NCBI RefSeq assembly: GCF_025642135.1
Contig: NZ_CP106793.1
Coordinates: forward strand, 8,214,001-8,278,000
Length of the DNA stretch: 64,000 bases
Reading direction: 5' to 3'
DNA from: Streptomyces cynarae
GTDB taxonomy: Bacteria > Actinomycetota > Actinomycetes > Streptomycetales > Streptomycetaceae
Shown: piece by piece, positions 1 through 8,543 of the stretch
How positions within the stretch are numbered: the first letter of the stretch is position 1
Layout of the letters: every line of letters begins with the position of its first letter
The notes under the pieces: model-generated
The model's input: the letters and a program-made list of their open reading frames with translations, nothing else
The model's database searches: none
What the model was told of the DNA's origin: nothing
Translations under genes and position numbers: made by a program

Positions 1-1137
1 GATTCCGGCCACCATGTCGAAATAGATCGCGGTCAGTTCCGCATCCGTCTGGACGGCGCGCAGCAGGGACAGCCGCTGTTCGTGCGGTGTGAGTTGGGCC
101 ACGCCGAGAGTGGACTCGTAGCCTGGGGTGAGTACTTCGTCCCGTTCCTTGGCGAAATCCCGCAGAGCGGCGTCGAGTCCGGCCGGGTCGCCGCCGAGCC
201 GGCCCTCCAGTCGGCGGGCCAGGGCATCGGCCTGGAGGAAGGCGTCGCTGATCCCGCGCGCGGTGATGGAGTCCTTGTGGTGCCCCGCGTCGCCCACCAG
301 GACCCAGCCGGGCCCGGCGGCCTGCCGGAAGAAGTTCCGCTGGTCACCGGTGCCGCGCAGCCGCTCCAGGGGCTCCCTGCCCGCGAGTCGCTCGTACAGG
401 CCGGGCGCGGTGGTGCGGATCTGTTCCAGGTAGGCCCGCCGGGCGTCGGTGCGGACCTCTTCGAAGCGGGACTGCGGGAAGTAGGCGAGGACCAGCGTCG
501 CCGCGTCGTTGGTGGCCACGGCCGCGACCCAGCTGCCCGGGCTCTCGTACAGCTCCAGGGTGGCCGGGACGTCCGCCCAGTACGTGTAGTACGCGCAGGT
601 CAGCCGGGGATCCTCCACTGTGTACGGCGCCTGCGCGAGCCGGGCGACGGTGGAACGCATGCCGTCCGCGCCGATCACGAGATGCGTGCGTTCGGTGAAG
701 GAGTGTTCCCCGGACATCGCTTCCACCCCCACGACCCGCCCGCTGGAGTCCCGCAGCAGTCCGGTCACCCGGCAGTGGTGGCGCACCTCGACGCCCGCCG
801 CGGCCGCCGCCTCCGCCAGGAGGGCGTCAAGGACGTGGCGTCGCGGCGCGAACGCCTCCCGCTGCCCTTCCACGCCCCGGGCGCACCCTTCGAGGCGGAT
901 GTCGGCGACCTCGTAGACCACGCGGTCCAGGGGCGGGCACCCCGAGGCGCGTAGCGAGTCCAGCAGCCCCCAGCGGGCGAGCGCCGCCACCCCGGGCTGG
1001 TGGATGAGATGGGTGGAGAGGGTGTCCGTGCCGGAGGGCGCCTTGTCGAGCAGGAGTACCCGGTACCCCGCGCGGGCGAGCAGCATGGCGGTGGGCGCAC
1101 CGGCGCAGCGGGCGCCTACCACGATGGCGTCGTACAT
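1..1137 (-). CDS. FAD-dependent monooxygenase, 3' end cut by left edge
   Basis: The first 379 codons are present and the frame is open to the left edge, so the C-terminus is missing. The N-terminus has the Rossmann FAD-binding signature VGARCAGAPTAMLLARAG (from about residue 8). Near residues 275-295 is the second FAD motif GDAGHHKDSITARGISDA. This pattern is typical of class A flavoprotein hydroxylases of the FAD_binding_3 type, which oxygenate aromatic or polyketide-like substrates with NAD(P)H and O2. It starts at ATG 1137 with GAGG about 9 nt upstream, 67 nt after the adenylating-enzyme gene, so it is the third gene of the KS-ACP operon and probably a tailoring oxygenase. The substrate cannot be read from sequence. 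Confidence 0.85.
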   Translation of the reverse strand, partial: MYDAIVVGARCAGAPTAMLLARAGYRVLLLDKAPSGTDTLSTHLIHQPGVAALARWGLLDSLRASGCPPLDRVVYEVADIRLEGCARGVEGQREAFAPRRHVLDALLAEAAAAAGVEVRHHCRVTGLLRDSSGRVVGVEAMSGEHSFTERTHLVIGADGMRSTVARLAQAPYTVEDPRLTCAYYTYWADVPATLELYESPGSWVAAVATNDAATLVLAYFPQSRFEEVRTDARRAYLEQIRTTAPGLYERLAGREPLERLRGTGDQRNFFRQAAGPGWVLVGDAGHHKDSITARGISDAFLQADALARRLEGRLGGDPAGLDAALRDFAKERDEVLTPGYESTLGVAQLTPHEQRLSLLRAVQTDAELTAIYFDMVAGI

Positions 1138-1204
1138 GTGGGTTGCCTCACAACAGACGTCGGGGGAGGGGGTGTTGTGGTGCGGTGACCCGGACGGGCG
1201 TCGT

Positions 1205-2743
1205 TCAGCGGGAGCGTCCGAGGTCGTCGAGCAGGGCCCGCCGGTCGATCTTGCCATTGGCGTTCAGCGGCAGTTGATCGAGGACGGCGATCCGGCGGGG
1301 CAGCATGTACGGCGGCAGCCGCTCGGCCAGGGCGGCGAACAGCCCGTCGGACGTGCAGCCGTCGCCGCTCACCGCGGCATGGAGCTCCGGCTCGCCGTCG
1401 GACGCGGGAACCGCGAGGACGACCGCGTCCCGTACCCCCGGCTGCTGCCGCACCATGGCCTCGATCTCCCCGAGTTCGATCCGGTGGCCGCGGATCTTCA
1501 CCTGGTGGTCGGTGCGTCCGAGGTGGACCAGGTGCCCGTCGCGCACGGCGACCCGGTCCCCGGTGCGGTACCAGTGCCGGTCGGTGAGCGGCCCGTCGCC
1601 GCCGGGCCGTCCGTCCGGGTCCAGGAAGCGCCCGGCGTTGTTCGCCGGGTCGAGGTAGCCGGGGAACCGCAACGGCCCCCGCACGCACAGCTCTCCGCTG
1701 TCCGAGGGCCGGCCGTCCTCGTCGATCAGCACCAGGTCGAGGACCGGATACCCCGCGCCGATCGGAGCGGTGCCGTTCGGGGTGTCGGGCCACTTCGCCG
1801 GGTCGTCCGGGAACAGGTACGCCGTGCAGGAGATGGTGAGTTCGGTCGGCCCGTACAGCACCTCCAGACGGCTGCCGGGCGCGGCGGCCCGCCACTGACG
1901 GGCCGCGTCCAGGGTGAGCGGTTCGCCGCCGAAGACGCTCCACCGCAGGGTGGGCATGCTGCCGGGTTTCAGGGTGCCGAGGCGGGAGGCGAAGGAGATC
2001 AGCGATGGCACCGAGAACCAGTGGGTGAGGCGCAGGGAGTTGACGGTCTTCACCGGGGACAGCAGCTGGCTGCGGCGCGGTACCACGAGGGTGCCCCCAC
2101 CCGCCCAGGCGACGAACAGATCGTGCACGGAGCCGTCGAAGGTCAGCTCGAAGGACTGCGACAGCCGGCTGCCGGGTGCGATGTCGTACCGCGGCGCGAC
2201 CTGGGCGAGATAGGTCGCGATGTTGCGGTGCGAGATCGGTACGCCCTTGGGGGTGCCGGTCGACCCGGACGTGAAGATGATGTACGCGATGTCGTCGGGG
2301 CCGGTCGCCGGATACGGCAGTTCGGGCGCGGGCCCCTTCGACAGGTCCGCCAGCTCGTCGGGCCCCACGGTGAGGACGGGCACCCCCTGTTCGGTGCCGG
2401 CCCCTGCGGTGTCGGCCAGCACGACCTCCACCTCGGCGGCCTTCACGATCTCGGCCGTGCGGGCCGAGGGGTGCTCGGGGTTGAGGGGGACGACGGTCGC
2501 GCCGGCCCGCAGGATCGCGAGATACCCGGCGTACGCGGTCACCGAACGGCTCGCCAACAGGCCCACGCGGCGCGGCGGGATGCCGCCCGCCGCGAGGACC
2601 AGCCGGGCGGCCAGCGCCTCCGCCAGGTCGCGCAGGTGCGCATAGGTGAGCCGCTCCTCGTCCACCTCCAGCGCGACGGCGTCCTCGCCGTAGGCGTCGG
2701 CGGAGCGGGCGAACCAGGCGTACGCGGTCTGCGGGTGGCTCAT
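1205..2743 (-). CDS. Stand-alone amino-acid adenylating enzyme (NRPS A-domain type)
   Basis: A 512-aa AMP-binding enzyme with the full A-domain core: P-loop TSGSTGTPKG (158-167), FDGS (202-205), YGPTE (297-301), YRTGD near 390 and catalytic Lys of NGKIDRR (K498). It should activate a carboxylic acid, probably an amino acid, as the acyl-AMP and load it on a carrier protein. No carrier domain is fused; the nearest is the ACP at the C-terminus of the upstream gene. A rough alignment gives pocket residues D, G, H at the first three specificity positions, and I would not predict a substrate. ATG 2743 overlaps the KS stop (ATGA) and has GGAGG upstream, so a 10-residue longer reading is rejected. 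D-alanine-carrier ligases are a related alternative. Confidence 0.88.
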   Translation of the reverse strand: MSHPQTAYAWFARSADAYGEDAVALEVDEERLTYAHLRDLAEALAARLVLAAGGIPPRRVGLLASRSVTAYAGYLAILRAGATVVPLNPEHPSARTAEIVKAAEVEVVLADTAGAGTEQGVPVLTVGPDELADLSKGPAPELPYPATGPDDIAYIIFTSGSTGTPKGVPISHRNIATYLAQVAPRYDIAPGSRLSQSFELTFDGSVHDLFVAWAGGGTLVVPRRSQLLSPVKTVNSLRLTHWFSVPSLISFASRLGTLKPGSMPTLRWSVFGGEPLTLDAARQWRAAAPGSRLEVLYGPTELTISCTAYLFPDDPAKWPDTPNGTAPIGAGYPVLDLVLIDEDGRPSDSGELCVRGPLRFPGYLDPANNAGRFLDPDGRPGGDGPLTDRHWYRTGDRVAVRDGHLVHLGRTDHQVKIRGHRIELGEIEAMVRQQPGVRDAVVLAVPASDGEPELHAAVSGDGCTSDGLFAALAERLPPYMLPRRIAVLDQLPLNANGKIDRRALLDDLGRSR

Positions 2744-4713
2744 CGGGCGGCCGCCTCCAGCTCGCGCGTCCACCGACGCAGTTCACCCACGGTGCGCAGC
2801 CTGCCGAACTCCTCGGGGTCGACCTCCTGGCTCGACCGCTTGGTCAGCTCGACGATGATCCGGAGCTTGGCCAGGGAGTCGATGCCGATGTCGGTGAGTG
2901 TGGACGTGTCGTCGAAGCCGGTGCGTGCGTGCTCGCGCAGCACCCAGGACGCCAGGTCGCCACCGTCGTCGTCGTGCTCCTCGCCGGGCCAGTACCGCTT
3001 GGTCTGCCACGGGTACGTGGGCAGCGGGACGAAGTGGCCCGGGTCGCCGAACACCGCCTCCCAGTCCACGTCCTCGCCCCTCCGGTAGCGCTCGGCGACG
3101 GCCGACAGCGGTCTGCCGCCCAGTCCGGGGGAGCCGGTCAGCGCGGCCACCAACTCCTCGTGGCTCGCCCCGACGACCGCGAGCCGGTGCTCGTGATGCT
3201 GCCGACGGGTGGCCGCGCTGTAGCAGATGTCCCGCACGGAGTACGCGGCCCCCGCTCCGCCGGGGGAGAGGTGGTCGGCGTACGACCGGGCGAGTGCTGC
3301 CAGTGCGGCGGAACTGCGCGCGGAGAGCACCAGGACGTACGGCGTGGGGCGCGCGGCGCCTGTGGGCGCCGGACCTCGCCCGGTGCGGGGCGCGGCCGGT
3401 GCTTCGGCGGGGGCGGGGCTGCGGATCACCACATGTGCGTTGAGCGCCGAGGAGCCCTGCCCGGAGACACCGGCGACGGCCGGCCGGCCCCTCCCGGGCA
3501 GGTCGACGAGCCCGGTCGGCACCACCAGCGGCAGCTCGTCCCAGCCCACCTCGGGGTTCGGCTTCGACAGGTGCAGGCTGGCGGGCACCTGCCCGTGTTC
3601 CAGGCAGAGCACCGCCTTGATCAGCCCGGCCAGGCCGCCGGCGGCCTCCGCGTGCCCGATGTTCGTCTTGACCGAGCCGACGAGCAGCGGCCGGCCGGCC
3701 GGGCGGCCCTCGCCCAGGACCCGGCCCAGCGCGGTCAGTTCCAGGGGGTCGAACGAGGGCGAGCCGGAGCCGTGCGCCTCGACGTAGTCGACGTCCGCGG
3801 GATCGATCCCGGCGTCCTCGTACGCCCAGCGCAACACGTCGATCTGGCCCTGGAGCGAGGGGTTGAGCACCGAGTCGCTGGTGCGGCCGTCGTTGCCGAC
3901 GGCGCTGCCCTGGATGACGGCGCGGATGCGGTCGCCGTCGGCCACGGCGTCCGCAAGGCGCTTGAGGACGACGACCGCCACGGCGTCGCTCGGCGCGTGG
4001 CCGTCGGCGCTCGCGTCACCGAACTTGCTGCGCCCGTCGGCGGCCATGCCGCCGGCCTGTGTCATCACCAGGCCCTCGTCCGGACGGAGTTTGAGGTTCA
4101 CACCCGCGGCCAGGGCCAGAGGGGTCTCCCGGGCGCGCAGGCTCTGCACGGCCTGGTGGACGGCGACCAGGGACGAGGAGCAAGCCGTGTCCACGACAAC
4201 ACTGGGCCCGCGGAAGTCGAAGGTGTGGGAGATCCGGGCCGGCAGCAGTGAGCGGAAGTTGTTCAACTGCGAGGCCGTGGCGCCGTCCGGCCCCTGGCGC
4301 AGGGCCAACTCCAGGTAGTCCGCACGGGCGTTGCCCACGAACACCCCGGTCCGGCTGCCTGCCAGCAGGTCGGGCCGCTGCCCCGCGTCCTCCAGCGCCT
4401 CCCAGGCGGTCATCAGCAACAGCCGCTGCTGCGGGTCGAGTTCCACCGCCTCCGTGGCAGACATCCCGAAGAACTCGGCGTCGAAGTGGGCGATGTCGTC
4501 AACGTAGCCCGCGCGGCGGCTGGCTATGCGGCCCGGTCCGGGGACGGCGGAGTGGAGGACGTCGACGTCATAACGTTCGGGAGGGGTCTCACTGGTGGCG
4601 TCCGTACCGTCCCTCAGGAGGGCCCAGAGCTCGTCGGCTCCCGATGCGCCGGGAAGCCGGCAGGCCACGCCGATCACCGCCACCGCCCGGGCGTCCGCGT
4701 CCGACCTGTTCAT
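2740..4713 (-). CDS. AT-less polyketide synthase protein: KS - linkers - ACP
   Basis: A 657-aa protein and first gene of the operon. The ketosynthase covers about residues 9-430 with nucleophile C178 (DTACSSSL), H314 in EAHGSGSP (usual EAHGTGT) and H354 in KTNIGHAEAAGG. Residues 457-535 (YVLVLSARS...) match the KS-to-AT linker. Residues 543-575 (RRGEDVDWEAVF...LPTYPWQTKRYW) match the segment that normally follows an acyltransferase, but the roughly 300-residue AT is missing between them. The C-terminus is a carrier domain with phosphopantetheine Ser S613 (GIDSL). It probably extends an acyl or aminoacyl chain once, with extender units loaded in trans. ATG 4713 has AAGGAG about 11 nt upstream; a longer in-frame reading adds proline-rich non-homologous residues. 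Confidence 0.87.
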   Translation of the reverse strand: MNRSDADARAVAVIGVACRLPGASGADELWALLRDGTDATSETPPERYDVDVLHSAVPGPGRIASRRAGYVDDIAHFDAEFFGMSATEAVELDPQQRLLLMTAWEALEDAGQRPDLLAGSRTGVFVGNARADYLELALRQGPDGATASQLNNFRSLLPARISHTFDFRGPSVVVDTACSSSLVAVHQAVQSLRARETPLALAAGVNLKLRPDEGLVMTQAGGMAADGRSKFGDASADGHAPSDAVAVVVLKRLADAVADGDRIRAVIQGSAVGNDGRTSDSVLNPSLQGQIDVLRWAYEDAGIDPADVDYVEAHGSGSPSFDPLELTALGRVLGEGRPAGRPLLVGSVKTNIGHAEAAGGLAGLIKAVLCLEHGQVPASLHLSKPNPEVGWDELPLVVPTGLVDLPGRGRPAVAGVSGQGSSALNAHVVIRSPAPAEAPAAPRTGRGPAPTGAARPTPYVLVLSARSSAALAALARSYADHLSPGGAGAAYSVRDICYSAATRRQHHEHRLAVVGASHEELVAALTGSPGLGGRPLSAVAERYRRGEDVDWEAVFGDPGHFVPLPTYPWQTKRYWPGEEHDDDGGDLASWVLREHARTGFDDTSTLTDIGIDSLAKLRIIVELTKRSSQEVDPEEFGRLRTVGELRRWTRELEAAAR

Positions 4714-5557
4714 GAGGTTACTCCTTCGATGTTCGCCACTGTCCGTAGGAGATGGCGCAGTTGACCTTGCCGCACGGCCTTCTGGCCGCTGACGCGGCAT
4801 CACGGCATTACCGAGGCGGCGCGGTGGACGCAACATGGCGTCCGTCACGCCGCCCCACCGCCAGGCCCCCGTCTCCGGGCGGAAGGGACGGTCCGCTCAG
4901 GAGCCCGGTACGCCGTCGTACCGGGCTCGTCCGTCGGACAACAGAGCTTCTCGAGCAGGTTGGCGCCCCCTGGAACCGGTTGCCGGACAGACCCTCGTCG
5001 GGGCGGGACAGCGGGCCGTCAGGAACGGCATGGATCTTGGCGGGAAACCGCGCATGGCGCCCTGGCCGAAACGGCGCTGCCGCTCTCTTTGGTGACGGGC
5101 GGTCCGCAGCTCGAACCGTACTTGCCCCACGCTGCCGTGCCCTCTCTCGCAGGTGCATCGCACGAACCCATTACACACGGGCCGCACCAGCGGCGACATG
5201 TCCCGTCCGTCACAGCCCACGGGAATCCGAACCAAAGTTCGATCATCGCGTGGGAGTTCGGATGAAATGCGCCGAGGTCGAAAACCGGCCCGCCGCACGA
5301 TTGTCGTACGCCGGATCGTTTCCGCTCGATGGACGCTCAAGGAATGGCGGGAAGTGATCGCCGCAGGTTGAAACCTGGAAATATTTGGACAGAATCCCAG
5401 TTTGGCCATCTGTGCGCCCGCGCGAGGGCGCGGTGGTCGCGGAGTCGGTCCGATCAAGTCCCGGCGGCTCGCGAAGCGTTGTGCGTGAGTCAAGTGACAC
5501 GGAAATCAGCGGGTGGGGCGATCCGCGGAAGCCGGGATTCTGCTTTCATCTGATCCC
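4714..5557. other. Long divergent intergenic region
   Basis: About 840 bp between the minus-strand KS operon and the plus-strand GAF gene. Open frames here have no convincing ribosome-binding site or codon bias, so I see no gene. It holds a strong perfect hairpin (4901-4928), an 8-bp inverted repeat (5225-5232 with 5256-5263) and a locally AT-rich stretch around 5375-5400. Promoters for both flanking units presumably lie here. Confidence 0.6.
4901..4928. repeat. Perfect 12-bp hairpin (terminator-like)
   Basis: GAGCCCGGTACG (4901-4912) and CGTACCGGGCTC (4917-4928) are perfect inverted arms around a CCGT loop. There is no T-run. It sits 190 nt upstream of the KS start, inside a divergent region where no terminator is expected, so it may be a regulatory RNA hairpin or mark an unseen transcript. 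Confidence 0.7.
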
Positions 5558-6586
5558 ATGGATCCCCTCTCTCCTGACCAGGCCCGGCTCGCGGGTGAAC
5601 AACGGAAGCTAAGACTGCAGGTTCTCGGCCTCAACACCGTCGAGGCGGAAGCCACGTTCGACCGTGTCGCGAGGCTGGCGGCCAGTTTCACCCAGTCACC
5701 TCTGGCCATGGTCAACTTCATCAACGACGAGCGGCAGATGTTCCGCGGCATGTACGTGCCCACCGCGTCGCCCGACGACAAGGTGAACCCCGACGGTGGT
5801 GGGATCGCCTTCGACCTCAGCAACCTCTCCCGGGAGGCCCCGGGTGACTACGGCTTCTGCCCCCATGTGGTGGCCCAGGGGTCCCAACTGGCCCTCGACG
5901 ACGTCTTCGACTACCCCCGTTTCAAGGGCAACCCCCTGGTCAACGACCTGGGCGTGCGCTCCTACCTCGGCACTCCGCTGCGTGACAACACGGGCATGAT
6001 CCTGGGCACCGTGTGCGTCGCCGACTTCAAGCCCCGCGCCTGGGACCGCGGCCTGCGCGAGGGCATGCAGGAACTCAGCCAGACCCTGCTGTCCGACTTC
6101 AAACTGCGGGACAGCCTGCTGGCCCAGCAGCAAGAGCTGTTCGCCGTCTTCGACGGCGCACCCTTCCCCATCATGCTCACCGAGGGCCCCAACCACCTGC
6201 TGCGCTACGCCAACGCCAAGCAGGGCGCGGCCTTCGGCATGGTTCCCCAGTTCAGCCCCGGCCGGATGGTGCTGCCCGGCCTGGAGGCCATAGGCGTCTT
6301 CAACGCGATGGACGACGCCTACCGCACCGGGCAGCCCACCACGCTGTCCCAGGTCTCCCTCGCCACGTACGACGATCCACGGCCGCAGGAGTTCACCTTC
6401 CTGTGCACACCCGTGCGTACGTCGCCCGGGGCGCCGATCAGCGGTGTCCTGACGGTGGCCATGCAGAGCACCGGACAGAGCTACCCGGGCTCCGAGCAGC
6501 AGGCCTTCGCGGCCAACGTCCAGGAGCGCTTCGAGCGGCTCGGCGCGATGCCGGACCACCGGGAGAGCGCCGGTTACCGCACCTGA
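5558..6586 (+). CDS. GAF-PAS sensor protein
   Basis: A 342-aa soluble protein. Residues about 25-185 form a GAF domain of the type whose N-terminus reads LGL-T-EAEATFDRVARLAA, with FINDERQMFRGM and a late GTVCVADFKPRAWD segment. Residues about 195-320 look PAS-like (ELFAVFDGAPFPIMLTEG...LLRYANAKQGAAF). There is no kinase, phosphatase, GGDEF or DNA-binding domain, so it is a stand-alone ligand or redox sensing module whose partner is unknown. The start is uncertain: ATG 5558 has only a weak ribosome-binding site, and an in-frame GTG at 5513 adds 15 residues without domain content. A hairpin follows it. Confidence 0.8.
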   Translation: MDPLSPDQARLAGEQRKLRLQVLGLNTVEAEATFDRVARLAASFTQSPLAMVNFINDERQMFRGMYVPTASPDDKVNPDGGGIAFDLSNLSREAPGDYGFCPHVVAQGSQLALDDVFDYPRFKGNPLVNDLGVRSYLGTPLRDNTGMILGTVCVADFKPRAWDRGLREGMQELSQTLLSDFKLRDSLLAQQQELFAVFDGAPFPIMLTEGPNHLLRYANAKQGAAFGMVPQFSPGRMVLPGLEAIGVFNAMDDAYRTGQPTTLSQVSLATYDDPRPQEFTFLCTPVRTSPGAPISGVLTVAMQSTGQSYPGSEQQAFAANVQERFERLGAMPDHRESAGYRT

Positions 6587-6607
6587 CCACCCTCTGCGCC
6601 GATCGAC

Positions 6608-6640
6608 CAGGGCTCGGGTTCCTGAACTGCCCGAGCCCTG
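6608..6640. terminator. Bidirectional terminator hairpin
   Basis: CAGGGCTCGGG (6608-6618) and CCCGAGCCCTG (6630-6640) form a perfect 11-bp stem with an 11-nt loop. It lies between the convergent GAF gene (end 6586) and acyl-CoA ligase gene (end 6726). No T-tract is present, as is common in Streptomyces. Confidence 0.75.
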
Positions 6641-6725
6641 ACGGCCGCGGCCTCGCGACGGCGGCCCCGAGGCACAGTCCCGGCGAGGGGCCCGGTGAGA
6701 AGGAAGTGAGAGGCCCCCACCCCCG

Positions 6726-8357
6726 TCACCGGTGGGCGGAGCGGTCCGCCGCCACCGCAACCTCCCTGGCCCAGCGGTAGTCCGCCTTGCCGCTCGGCGA
6801 GCGCCGGACGACCTCCGTGACCACCAGCTGGCGCGGGATCTTGTAGCCCGCGAGCCGTGTCCGGCAGTGGGCCTGGATGTCTTCCAGGGAGGGACGTGCC
6901 GCGCCCCGGCGCACCTGTACCACCGCGGCCACGTGGTTGCCCCACATCGCGTCCGGGACCCCGGCCACCAGGGCGTCGTACACGTCCGGATGCGCCTTGA
7001 GCGCCTGTTCGACCTCCTCCGGGTACACCTTCTCGCCGCCGGTGTTGATGCACTGCGAGCCGCGCCCCAGGACGGTGACGACGCCCTCCTCGTCGACCGT
7101 CGCCATGTCGCCGAGGAGTACCCAGCGCTCGCCGTCCTTCTCGAAGAACGTCTCCGCGGTTTTCCCCGGGTCGTTGTAGTACCCGAGCGGTACGTGGCCG
7201 CGCTGCGCGATGCGGCCGACCTCACCGGCCGGTACCGGCTCGAGGGTGACCGGGTCCACCACCCGCGTACGGGAGTTGACCCGGATGCGGAAGCCCCGGT
7301 CCGGGCCGGAGTCGGCGGTCGCGGTGCCGTTGAAACCGGACTCCGAGGACCCGAAGTTGTTCAGCAGCAGGGCGTTCGGGACGAGCGCCTGGAACTGCGC
7401 GCGCACGGTCTCCGACATGATGGCCCCGGACGACGACACGCTGAACAGGGATGAGCAGTCGGTGCCCTTCATCGGCCCGCTCAACGCGTCGACAAGCGGC
7501 CGCAGCATCGCGTCGCCCACCAGCGACACGCTGGTGACCTTCTCCTTCTCGATCGTCCGGAGCACTTCCTCCGGCACGAACTTGCGGTGCAGTACCACCC
7601 GCTGGCCGAAGTGGAAGCCGATGAACGCGGTGAGGGTGGACGTGCCGTGCATCAGCGGGGGAGTGGGGAAGAAGGTGATGCCGTAGCCGCCGGCCGCGAC
7701 CCGCTCGGCCAGCTCCTCCGGCTTGCCGACCGGCTCGCCGGTCGGGGCGCCGCCGCCCAGGCCGGAGAAGAACAGGTCCTCCTGCCGCCACATCACGCCC
7801 TTCGGCATGCCGGTCGTGCCACCGGTGTAGATGATGAACTGGTCGTCGCCCGAGCGGGCCGGGAAGCCCCGCTGGGGCGACCCGGCGGTCTCCGCGCCGG
7901 CGAAGTCCACCGCGGTCAGCGCGGGCGCCCCCGGCGCGGGCGTGCCCACCCGCACCAGATGCCGCAGCTTCTCCGCCGCGGACAGCGCCGCCGCGACCCG
8001 GTCGGTGAACTCCGCGTCGAAGACCAGCGCCACCAGGTCCGCGTCCCGGTAGAGGTACAGCAACTCCTCTTCCACATACCGGTAGTTGACATTGACCGGC
8101 ACGATCCGGGCCTTGAGGCAGCCCAGCACCGTCTGCAGGTACTCGACGCCGTTGTACAGATGCAGCCCCAGGTGTTCCCCCGGGCGTATCCCCGCGTCCA
8201 GCAGATGGTGCCCGATGCGGTTGGCCGCCCGGTCCAGCTCCGCGTAGGTGAGACGGCGCTCGGCACCCGTGCCCGGGTGGTCGACGTACACCAGCGCCTC
8301 GCGGTCCGCGGCCACGTCGACGACCGACTCGAACAGGTCGGCAAGGTTGTACTCCAC
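6726..8357 (-). CDS. FadD19-type acyl-CoA synthetase
   Basis: A 543-aa ANL-superfamily acyl-CoA ligase that should convert a fatty or steroid side-chain acid to its CoA thioester. Visible motifs are the P-loop YTGGTTGMPKG (about 180-190), FGSSE in the acyl pocket region, the LLGDMATVDEEG hinge and a C-terminal Lys in SPSGKADYRW. The N-terminus (NLADLFE...RLTYAELDRAANRIGHHL...VNVNYRYVEEEL) closely resembles mycobacterial FadD19. GTG 8357 is preceded by AGGAGG. It is divergent from an EchA19-DUF35-Ltp-Ltp operon, the same gene set found around fadD19 in mycobacterial cholesterol side-chain catabolism, so a role in steroid or isoprenoid-acid degradation is likely but not proven. Confidence 0.85.
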   Translation of the reverse strand: MEYNLADLFESVVDVAADREALVYVDHPGTGAERRLTYAELDRAANRIGHHLLDAGIRPGEHLGLHLYNGVEYLQTVLGCLKARIVPVNVNYRYVEEELLYLYRDADLVALVFDAEFTDRVAAALSAAEKLRHLVRVGTPAPGAPALTAVDFAGAETAGSPQRGFPARSGDDQFIIYTGGTTGMPKGVMWRQEDLFFSGLGGGAPTGEPVGKPEELAERVAAGGYGITFFPTPPLMHGTSTLTAFIGFHFGQRVVLHRKFVPEEVLRTIEKEKVTSVSLVGDAMLRPLVDALSGPMKGTDCSSLFSVSSSGAIMSETVRAQFQALVPNALLLNNFGSSESGFNGTATADSGPDRGFRIRVNSRTRVVDPVTLEPVPAGEVGRIAQRGHVPLGYYNDPGKTAETFFEKDGERWVLLGDMATVDEEGVVTVLGRGSQCINTGGEKVYPEEVEQALKAHPDVYDALVAGVPDAMWGNHVAAVVQVRRGAARPSLEDIQAHCRTRLAGYKIPRQLVVTEVVRRSPSGKADYRWAREVAVAADRSAHR

Positions 8358-8463
8358 CGTTCCTCCTGAGCTCGGTCCCGCACGGCGAAGGGGACGCATC
8401 CGACGGTTCGCCGGTCATCAGAGCAAAGCCCGGCGCAACTGTGAAGGGCCCTCGGCGAAGAAA

Positions 8464-8480
8464 TCTGACTGCCTGTCAGA
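8464..8480. promoter_or_regulatory. 17-bp palindrome, candidate operator
   Basis: TCTGACTGCCTGTCAGA is a dyad with 7 of 8 base pairs matching around a central C. It lies in the 186-bp region between divergent starts at 8357 and 8544. Size and position suit a TetR-family operator controlling both arms, although no regulator gene is adjacent. Confidence 0.6.
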
Positions 8481-8543
8481 AAACTCTTGTCCTTGCTCCG
8501 CCCCTCCTGCAACCTGTTCTCGTTCGGTGGACGGGAGGAAGCG

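Noticed and set aside
1004..3088. Very long plus-strand open frame opposite the adenylation and KS genes
   Set aside because: It is an antisense shadow; the product is Arg/Gly/Val-rich without domains.
5019..5246. Cys-rich 75-aa minus-strand open frame
   Set aside because: No ribosome-binding site, no codon bias and no family resemblance; likely chance in GC-rich DNA.
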